Below are positions 1-5,875 of a stretch of 25,220 nt of DNA, one piece after another; within the stretch, counting starts at the first letter, position 1; each line of letters opens with the position of its first letter. Where the stretch lies: positions 1-25,220 of the forward strand of contig CAKZPJ010000116.1 of NCBI GenBank assembly GCA_937138955.1, given 5' to 3'. The position numbers and the translations under genes are program-made. The stretch is from an uncultured Flammeovirgaceae bacterium (lineage in GTDB: Bacteria > Bacteroidota > Bacteroidia > Cytophagales > Cyclobacteriaceae). The notes beneath the pieces were generated by a model. It was not told the DNA's origin. It saw only the letters and a list, made by a program, of their open reading frames with translations, and searched no databases.

Positions 1-774
1 TTCGGTGAAGATTATACTCCTGCCTTTTTTGCTAACAATGGACTAAACCGACTGCAAAGCTGGCTAGACGAACATGCGGCTGATTGTCCTGAAGTAAGTG
101 ACGCCGAGCGAATGGCTCCACCTTTGGCGCATTCAGGGAAAATTATTTGCGTAGGCCTTAACTATAAAGATCATGCTTCAGAAAGCAAAATGGAGCTTCC
201 TAAAGAACCCATAATTTTCTTTAAGGCTACTTCAGCTATTGTTGGTCCCAACGACGATTTATTGATTCCAAAAGGTAGTGAGAAGACTGATTGGGAAGTT
301 GAACTCGCCGTGGTGATTGGCAAAAAAGCTTCGTATGTTTCCGAAAGTGAAGCGATGAATTATGTGGCTGGTTATACGCTTCACAATGATTACAGTGAAC
401 GAGCCTACCAACTCGAACGCTCGGGGCAATGGGTAAAAGGGAAAAGCTGCGATACATTTGCTCCAATTGGTCCTTATTTAGTCACTAAAGATGAAATTGA
501 GGATATACATAATTTAGGCCTTTGGCTCAAAGTAAATGGCGAAACCAAACAGCAGGGTTCTACGGCTGACCTGATTTTTAATATTCCTCATTTAGTAAGT
601 TATCTCAGCCAGTTTATGAGCTTACACCCGGGCGATATTATCTCTACCGGTACTCCTGCCGGAGTAGGCCTAGGCTTCAATCCCCCCCAATTCTTAAAAG
701 CAGGTGATGTAGTAGAACTTGGCATTGATACCCTGGGTAGCTCCCGCCAAGAAGCAAAAGCGTACGAAGGATAA
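1..774 (+). CDS. FAH-family hydrolase, probable 2,4-diketo-3-deoxy-L-fuconate hydrolase (5' partial)
   Basis: Frame 1 is open from the first base of the window, so the gene begins upstream. The ATG at 112 is internal, because 37 in-frame residues precede it (FGEDYTPAFF... at the edge). The visible 257 residues carry the fumarylacetoacetate hydrolase fold signature: ICVGLNYKDHA at the domain start, the metal-ligand segment DWEVELAVVIGK, HNDYSER, KSCDTFAPIGP and the C-terminal ISTGTPAGVG. FAH enzymes use a divalent metal to cleave C-C bonds in diketo acids. The following genes are a sugar mutarotase, a fuconolactonase-like enzyme and a fucose-dehydrogenase-like SDR. In that context the best reading is the last step of the non-phosphorylating L-fucose route, which gives pyruvate and L-lactate. 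The family call is sure; the substrate is inferred from the neighbours. Confidence 0.85.
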   Translation, partial: FGEDYTPAFFANNGLNRLQSWLDEHAADCPEVSDAERMAPPLAHSGKIICVGLNYKDHASESKMELPKEPIIFFKATSAIVGPNDDLLIPKGSEKTDWEVELAVVIGKKASYVSESEAMNYVAGYTLHNDYSERAYQLERSGQWVKGKSCDTFAPIGPYLVTKDEIEDIHNLGLWLKVNGETKQQGSTADLIFNIPHLVSYLSQFMSLHPGDIISTGTPAGVGLGFNPPQFLKAGDVVELGIDTLGSSRQEAKAYEG

Positions 775-939
775 CGGAAACCAGAGACCAGACTCCGGAA
801 ACTGAAGATACGAAAATGCGGATATATAGAAAGCTATGCCAATAAATTGGAAACTAGGTACTGTTAAACAACTAGAATATATTACTGGCAATATTTATTC
901 CAGTCTCAGGTACCCGGCTTCCGGTCTCCAAACGAAGTT
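775..939 (+). other. 165-bp spacer inside the fucose operon with inverted GAGACC/GGTCTC words
   Basis: This non-coding gap interrupts an otherwise tightly packed gene set. Near its left end is CCAGACTCCGG (788-798), whose reverse complement recurs at 8371-8381. Near its right end is CCGGTCTC (921-928), which recurs at 12874-12881 and, inverted, at 8367-8374. GAGACC (784-789) and GGTCTC (923-928) face each other across the spacer. No coding potential or clear terminator is visible. It may be a relic of an interspersed repeat. Confidence 0.4.
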
Positions 940-1272
940 ATGAAAGATTACGCTCAAACCGTTAACCTTAAAGATGATCCGGAAGTAATTCGCCAGTACG
1001 AAGAGTACCACGCTAAAATTTGGCCCGAAGTACATTCTGCCCTCAAAAAAGTGGGCGTTATTGATATGAAGATTTACCGATTAGGTCGCCGACTTTTTAT
1101 GTTTATGCAGGTTGAAGATGACTTTGATTTGAACGTAGATATGCCTCGCTACCTTACTCTACACCCTCGCTGTCAGGAATGGGAAGACTTAATGGGAACG
1201 TTTCAGGAAAAGGTGCCCGAGGCTCAACCTCACGAAAAATGGGCAAACATGAAAAAGGTATTTGAGTTCTAA
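940..1272 (+). CDS. L-rhamnose/L-fucose mutarotase family protein (RhaM-like)
   Basis: This 110-residue protein has the length and signature of the RhaM mutarotase family (dimeric alpha/beta-barrel). The segment YHAKIWPEV at residues 23-31 matches the active-site region of E. coli RhaM, where a His and the IWPE motif lie together; here the His is H24. Further on are KIYRLGRRLFMFMQVE and the C-terminal MKKVFEF typical of the family. It interconverts sugar anomers so that the dehydrogenase gets the preferred one. Family members sit in both rhamnose and fucose gene sets. The fuconolactonase-like gene begins 3 bp after its stop, which favours L-fucose as substrate. The start at 940 is the first ATG after the spacer and gives the normal family length. 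Confidence 0.88.
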   Translation: MKDYAQTVNLKDDPEVIRQYEEYHAKIWPEVHSALKKVGVIDMKIYRLGRRLFMFMQVEDDFDLNVDMPRYLTLHPRCQEWEDLMGTFQEKVPEAQPHEKWANMKKVFEF

Positions 1273-1275
1273 ACG

Positions 1276-2106
1276 ATGAAAAAAATTGACGCTCATCAGC
1301 ACTTTTGGCAATATAATCCTGAAACCCACGGCTGGATAAGCGACGAAATGGCGGTACTTAAGCGAGATTTTCTGCCAGATGACCTGATTCCCCTGCTAGA
1401 GGCAAAAGACTGTGCAGGTTGCGTAGCGGTACAAGCCAGCCAAACTTTAGCCGAAACTCATTTCCTACTCAGTCTCGCTGCTCAAAATGAGTTTATCTTA
1501 GGGGTAGTTGGTTGGGTAGATTTACAAGATCCTCAGCTTACCGATACGCTGGAATATTTATTCACCAACCCTAAATTAAAGGGAGTACGTCACGTAATTC
1601 AAGATGAACCAGAGGACAACTTTATGCTACAGCCCGACTTCATCCGGGGAGTAAATCAGTTAGCGAAGTACAATCTGACTTACGATCTACTGATTTTTGA
1701 AAAGCACTTGCCAATAGCTTTATCGTTCATAGATCAAATATCGGAGGTACCAATTGTCGTTGATCACGTCGCTAAACCAAAAATTGGCAAAAAAGAACTT
1801 CAACCCTGGAAGCATAATATCACGGCACTAGCCAATAACACTTCGGTTTACTGCAAAGTCTCAGGTATGGTCACCGAAGCCAACTGGCTGAACTGGAAAT
1901 ATGATAGCTTACTCCCTTACCTGGATGCGGTAGTTGAAGCTTTTGGAACCAGTCGACTAATGATCGGTTCGGATTGGCCGGTTTGTTTACTATCTTCAGA
2001 ATACGCTGGAGTGATAGACATTGTGGAACGCTACTTTAGCAGTTTTACGGAAGAAGAACAACGGCAGATTTTCTACCAAAATGCAGTTGATTTCTATCAG
2101 CTTTAG
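1276..2106 (+). CDS. Amidohydrolase-2 family lactonase, probable L-fuconolactonase
   Basis: This 276-residue metal-dependent hydrolase of the amidohydrolase superfamily (COG3618 type) begins with the metal-binding HxH in MKKIDAHQHFW (H7, H9). Typical later motifs are KGVRHVIQDEP, VVDHVAKPKI, VYCKVSGMVTEANW and RLMIGSDWPV, where D233 is the expected catalytic/metal Asp. Members hydrolyse sugar lactones such as L-fucono-1,5-lactone and L-rhamnono-lactone. It follows the mutarotase by only 3 bp and precedes the SDR by 28 bp, so the three are almost certainly co-transcribed. Together they give anomer exchange, oxidation to the lactone and lactone hydrolysis. The family is certain; fuconolactone rather than another 6-deoxy-aldonolactone is an inference from the gene set. 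Confidence 0.87.
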   Translation: MKKIDAHQHFWQYNPETHGWISDEMAVLKRDFLPDDLIPLLEAKDCAGCVAVQASQTLAETHFLLSLAAQNEFILGVVGWVDLQDPQLTDTLEYLFTNPKLKGVRHVIQDEPEDNFMLQPDFIRGVNQLAKYNLTYDLLIFEKHLPIALSFIDQISEVPIVVDHVAKPKIGKKELQPWKHNITALANNTSVYCKVSGMVTEANWLNWKYDSLLPYLDAVVEAFGTSRLMIGSDWPVCLLSSEYAGVIDIVERYFSSFTEEEQRQIFYQNAVDFYQL

Positions 2107-2134
2107 GCACCTTCTTACTAAATTATTAATCACT

Positions 2135-2920
2135 ATGGATTTACACTTAACCAACAAAGTAATAGTAGTCACCGGCGGAGCCAGCGGCATTGGAGAAGCC
2201 ATTGTACGAGGGGCGGCTCAGGAAGGAGCAACACCTGTTATTGTCAACCGTCGTCGCGAACGGGGTGAGAAATTAGCTACTGAATTAAAGCAATCGGGGC
2301 ACTCTTGTTTATTTGTTCAGGCAGATTTAAGCGAGATTGATCAATGCCAACGAGCTATTCAGGAAACCGTTGATCAACTTGGTCGTTTAGACATTTTGAT
2401 TAACAATGCTGGTGTAAATGACGGGGTTGGACTAGAAAAAGGCTTTCCTGAAGCATTTATGCAGTCTCTTCAGAATAACTTACAACATTATTACTCATTG
2501 GCGCATTACGCCCTACCCTATTTGAAGAAAGCTAAAGGCAATATTGTAAACGTAAGTTCTAAAACTGCCTTAACCGGACAGGGTGGCACTTCGGGTTACA
2601 TTGCCGCGAAAGGTGCTCAACTAGCTTTGACTCGTGAATGGGCTGCCGAGCTTCTCCCCTACGGAATTCGAGTAAACGCCGTCCTCCCCGCCGAAGTGCT
2701 CACCCCTATGTACGAAACTTGGCTGAAAAGCTTTGCTAACCCCGATGAGAAAAAAGCCGAGATAGAACAGCGGATTCCATTGGAACAACGTATGACTACA
2801 GCTCAGGAAATTGCCGATACCGTGTTATTTCTTGCCTCTGATCGAGCTTCTCATACCACTGGGCAATATCTTCTTCCAGATGGCGGCTATACCCATTTGG
2901 ATCGGGCGATTCATTCTTAA
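2135..2920 (+). CDS. SDR-family oxidoreductase, probable L-fucose dehydrogenase
   Basis: This classical short-chain dehydrogenase has 261 residues. The start at ATG 2135 was chosen because the longer reading from 2021 overlaps the preceding gene by 86 bp and adds a non-SDR leader. Motifs are TGGASGIG (residues 13-20), NNAG (90-93) and the triad S142-Y155-K159. After the second beta strand comes NRRR (38-41); these basic residues usually mean NADP(H) preference. The C-terminal pattern with RMTTAQEIA, SHTTGQ and DGGYTHLDRA resembles L-fucose dehydrogenases of the Burkholderia type. It would oxidise L-fucose to the lactone used by the previous gene's product. The alternative is the later 2-keto-3-deoxy-L-fuconate dehydrogenase, also an SDR. 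Confidence 0.82.
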   Translation: MDLHLTNKVIVVTGGASGIGEAIVRGAAQEGATPVIVNRRRERGEKLATELKQSGHSCLFVQADLSEIDQCQRAIQETVDQLGRLDILINNAGVNDGVGLEKGFPEAFMQSLQNNLQHYYSLAHYALPYLKKAKGNIVNVSSKTALTGQGGTSGYIAAKGAQLALTREWAAELLPYGIRVNAVLPAEVLTPMYETWLKSFANPDEKKAEIEQRIPLEQRMTTAQEIADTVLFLASDRASHTTGQYLLPDGGYTHLDRAIHS

Positions 2921-2984
2921 CAGTACTTTATAACTCGAGATATAAAATGAGATTATAGCTCTTACCACATTAAATATTTGGGTT

Positions 2985-3105
2985 AGATTTATACATTCAT
3001 TAAAAGATATTTGGCCTATAACCTTGATTGTTCTTGGGGCGATAGCATAACCAATCTCGGGCAAGATCAAAGGTAATCAGCCAATGCCGAAAGAAGTGAT
3101 AGCTT
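2985..3105 (+). pseudogene. Remnant of a small membrane protein (LiaF/DUF5668-like segment)
   Basis: Reading from 2985 gives RFIHSLKDIWPITLIVLGAIA, a stop at 3048, then in the same frame PISGKIKGNQPMPKEVIA and another stop. The IWPxxLIVLG pattern is typical of the transmembrane hairpins in LiaI/LiaF-like (DUF5668) proteins. There is no start codon, and the frame is broken by the internal stop, so this is at most a decayed 3' fragment. It could also be chance; the hydrophobic run is short. Confidence 0.25.
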
Positions 3106-3193
3106 AATACCTCGTTGGTAACGGTAACTCGTTAGCTATTTTACTTTACAATAGAGCAGATTAATCTTTAAAGTGCCACCGCTAATTTAACCA

Positions 3194-3771
3194 AATAAGC
3201 ATCTGATAATCAATGTATTACCTTTGACTATATTATCTACTTCTACAACTTTTGCTCATCAAGAAGAAGCTAATCCAACAGACTTAGAAAAACTAAAAAT
3301 TGATTGTTGCTAGTAGAAAACAAAGACACGCTAAAAACTTAGAAGCTGTTTGAGTTAATTATTTGATGCGAAAACAACGGATTTTGAGGCGACACGAGGC
3401 ACTTTTGAGGAGGCATAGCAGCGCTATGGATTGAAAAAGTAACGACGTGGTAGCCCAAAAGGCGTGTTTGTAGCACGAAGTAACAACTCAAACAGCTACT
3501 TAAATACAGCAGCACCAGAGTTTCAACACGATGTTTAAACTCAATATGGCAAATATTGAAGTGGACTCGGGGGGGCTGTAGTTATTTTGAAGAGCACATT
3601 CTGAATAAAGTATACTACTTACTATTATACCGAACGCTTCCGAAGGTCAATACGTTGTAACTTATATCTGCTTTCGGCAAACTAGAAATTGCCAATGATG
3701 TGGTTAATATGTTCAAAGCTGATAATGGAAATTGGGCTACCCTAGCTTACTCTATTCAATCAAAGCAGTAA
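3194..3771 (+). pseudogene. Degraded secreted-protein gene, possibly DUF4019-like, disrupted by a MITE-like element
   Basis: From 3197 the reading KHLIINVLPLTILSTST followed by TFAHQEEANPTDLEKLKIDCC looks like a signal peptide and mature start. It ends in stops at about 3311, and the expected initiator codon at 3194 is AAT instead of ATG. After the inverted-repeat element, coding-like text resumes: NTAAPEFQHDV (from 3503, then stops). Next come PNASEGQYVVTYI in one frame and SAFGKLEIANDVVNMF continuing KADNGNWATLAYSIQ in another, ending in TAA at 3769-3771. The tail recalls the xGQYVVxxYxTxFxNK...KDGxWxxxGYxI pattern of DUF4019 proteins. At least two frameshifts or stops, the lost start and the insertion make it non-functional. 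The family call is tentative. Confidence 0.4.
3342..3499. mobile_element. MITE-like non-coding element with 15-bp terminal inverted repeats
   Basis: The left end GAAGCTGTTTGAGTT (3342-3356) is the reverse complement of the right end AACTCAAACAGCTAC (3485-3499) with one mismatch; 13 bp are perfect (3344-3356 and 3485-3497). TTA lies directly outside both ends (3339-3341 and 3500-3502), as expected of a 3-bp target duplication. The 128-bp interior has no open frame. It contains the small palindromic ATAGC-AGC-GCTAT hairpin. The size, lack of coding and flanking repeat fit a miniature inverted-repeat element mobilised by a transposase elsewhere. An IS5-type element with TNA targets is one possibility. 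Another intact copy in the genome would be needed for proof. Confidence 0.6.
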
Positions 3772-3908
3772 ATTTCTACCTAATCTCAGTAATTCAGAAT
3801 TTCACTCTTCAATACGTTACCAACCATCGAACTTTATTAGCTAATATTCGTTTTAGCATCGTTTGCTGATACTCACTAGTCCGTTTTTTTAGTAATACCA
3901 TTTTTTTC

Positions 3909-5753
3909 ATGACACCTAAACTTGGAGCCAATTTTCAATCTGGCAAAACCACTTTTACGGTTTGGTCGCCTCTGGCAAAATCGCTTGAGGTAGTAATCAA
4001 CCACAAAGATACGTATCCACTATCAGTAGATGACTTTGGTTACTGGACAAGTCCTGAAATAGATGTAGTTCAGCCGGGAGACCGCTATCAGTATCGAATT
4101 GATGGCGGATCACCTCGCCCCGACCCTGCATCTCTTTCACAGCCCGATGGAGTGCATGGTTCTTCAGAGGTAATAGATTTACAAGCCACCGAATGGGCGG
4201 ATAGTTCTTGGCAAGGAATAGCCCTCCGAGATATGATAATCTACGAGCTACACGTAGGTACTTTCACTTCGAGTGGAACCTTTGAAGCGATTATTGATAA
4301 ACTCGACTATTTGAAAGACTTGGGGATTAACACGATCGAGCTAATGCCCATAGCTCAGTTTCCGGGAACCCGCAACTGGGGCTACGATGGTGTTTATCCG
4401 TATGCTGCCCAGTATTCTTATGGTGGAGCCGAGGGTGTGCAAAAGTTAGTCAATGCCTGTCATCAGCAAGGTATAGCTGTACTATTAGATGTGGTGTACA
4501 ACCACCTTGGTCCGGAAGGCAACTATTTATCTGAATTTGGCCCTTACTTTACGGCTAAGCATCAAACCCCATGGGGATTAGCCATTAATTTTGACGATGC
4601 TTACTGCGATGGAGTACGCCACTATTTTCGGCAAAATGCCCTGATGTGGCTACGTGATTTCCGTATTGATGGACTGCGGCTCGATGCTATTCATGCCATT
4701 AAAGACGCGGGAGCTAACCACTTTTTAGCAGAATTGAGCCAGGCTAAAGCAGCACTATCCGAAAAAACGGAACGAAACTATGTGCTAATCGGCGAATGTG
4801 ATTTAAACGACCACAGATATATAAGTCCGCAGAAAATAGGTGGCTACGGATTAGATGGACAGTGGATTGATGAGTTTCACCACGCTTTACATACCGAGCT
4901 TACCGGGGAAAACGACGGTTACTACGCTGACTTCAGTGAGTTTTCGCACTTGGTAAAGGCTTACGAAAAAACCTACGTATACGATGGTATCTATTCCCCC
5001 TATCGTAAACGAACGTTTGGTAATAGTGCCGAGAGTCGTCCTTATTCCCAATTTGTCGTATTTTCTCAAAACCACGATCAGGTAGGTAATCGGATGCTGG
5101 GCGACCGGCTTACTGAAACCTTACCGTTCCCCGCCCTGAAGCTGGCCGCCGGAGCAGTGCTCGTTTCTCCCTACGTACCAATGCTATTTATGGGAGAGGA
5201 GTACGGAGAAACGCAACCTTTTCAGTACTTTGTCAGCCATACGGACCCTGATTTAGTGGAAGCAGTACGGCAGGGGCGTAAACGAGAATTCGAGTACTTT
5301 CAAAAGGAGGGTGCCGAAGTACCTGACCCGCAGTTAGAAGAAACATTTAAAAACTCCAAGCTGTCGTGGAACTGGTCAGTGCTGGAGTCGCAATTACTGT
5401 TCAAATATTATCAGGCTCTGATTAAGTTACGTAAAGAACTTCCTGCTTGGCAAGACGACAGCCGTTCGGCTTTGGAAGTGCAGATCATTGAGCCCAGTAT
5501 TATTCTACTTTCCCGTCAGCACACGGTTGATGAGTCGGTGGCTCCAACATTAATTGTGCTTAACTTTTCGAGAAATTTAGCATTGTTTGCGCTTCCAATG
5601 AGTCGTGATGAAACCTACGAGAAAATATTCGATTCGGAAGATACGGCTTGGGGTGGGGAAGCTCAGCAAGCGGATCTGATGATGGCTAGTGATACTAAAA
5701 GCCAGCTCCTACCCTATAATCTAGTAATTTATCAGCGAAAAGATGAGATGTGA
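3909..5753 (+). CDS. treZ: Malto-oligosyltrehalose trehalohydrolase (GH13_10)
   Basis: This 614-residue GH13 enzyme has the usual TreZ length. An N-terminal E-set/CBM48-like domain (about residues 1-95, starting LGANFQSGKTTFTVWSP) precedes the catalytic barrel. All four GH13 regions are present: DVVYNHLGPEG (D194), GLRLDAIHAI (nucleophile D259), LIGECDLND (acid E296) and SQNHDQVGNR (D390). The IIYELHVGTFTSSGTF segment and the FMGEEYGETQPFQYFVSH tract are characteristic of TreZ rather than of glycogen branching enzyme. It hydrolyses the alpha-1,4 bond next to the terminal trehalose unit made by TreY, releasing free trehalose in the cytoplasm; no signal peptide is seen. It is the first gene of the alpha-glucan cluster, with treY two genes downstream. 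Confidence 0.95.
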   Translation: MTPKLGANFQSGKTTFTVWSPLAKSLEVVINHKDTYPLSVDDFGYWTSPEIDVVQPGDRYQYRIDGGSPRPDPASLSQPDGVHGSSEVIDLQATEWADSSWQGIALRDMIIYELHVGTFTSSGTFEAIIDKLDYLKDLGINTIELMPIAQFPGTRNWGYDGVYPYAAQYSYGGAEGVQKLVNACHQQGIAVLLDVVYNHLGPEGNYLSEFGPYFTAKHQTPWGLAINFDDAYCDGVRHYFRQNALMWLRDFRIDGLRLDAIHAIKDAGANHFLAELSQAKAALSEKTERNYVLIGECDLNDHRYISPQKIGGYGLDGQWIDEFHHALHTELTGENDGYYADFSEFSHLVKAYEKTYVYDGIYSPYRKRTFGNSAESRPYSQFVVFSQNHDQVGNRMLGDRLTETLPFPALKLAAGAVLVSPYVPMLFMGEEYGETQPFQYFVSHTDPDLVEAVRQGRKREFEYFQKEGAEVPDPQLEETFKNSKLSWNWSVLESQLLFKYYQALIKLRKELPAWQDDSRSALEVQIIEPSIILLSRQHTVDESVAPTLIVLNFSRNLALFALPMSRDETYEKIFDSEDTAWGGEAQQADLMMASDTKSQLLPYNLVIYQRKDEM

Positions 5754-5875
5754 GATTAGACAGTTAAGGGTAAACGACCATTAAATTGCTCAATAGATTC
5801 TAGCTTTCCAATTTCTTTACCTAAACTCAATACCAAAAATAATCAACTATTAGCGATCAGCAACTAAACAAAAAT

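Larger units (their letters stand above)
2921..3908. other. 988-bp gene-poor stretch with gene remnants and a MITE-like element
   Basis: No intact gene is visible on either strand. From left to right there is: an AT-rich near-palindrome just after the SDR stop (2927-2946, one mismatched pair); a short fragment reading LKDIWPITLIVLGAIA (2997-3047) that looks like the membrane segment of a small membrane protein; a degraded secreted-protein gene (about 3194-3771); and a 158-bp inverted-repeat element inside it (3342-3499). The last 130 bp before treZ are AT-rich and may hold its promoter, but no clear -33/-7 pair could be assigned. Confidence 0.6.

Noticed and set aside
112..774. Start of the FAH gene at ATG 112
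   Set aside because: The same frame is open back to position 1 with sensible protein sequence, so the gene begins before the window.
2021..2134. Longer N-terminus of the SDR
   Set aside because: It overlaps the preceding lactonase gene by 86 bp and adds residues unlike any SDR; ATG 2135 gives the standard start.
2825..3070. 81-residue open frame on the - strand
   Set aside because: It overlaps the SDR 3' end antisense and shows no protein-like features; taken as chance.
3342..3499. CRISPR repeat or small RNA gene
   Set aside because: There is only one copy of the inverted unit, no spacer-repeat array and no promoter or terminator for an RNA; the MITE reading fits better.
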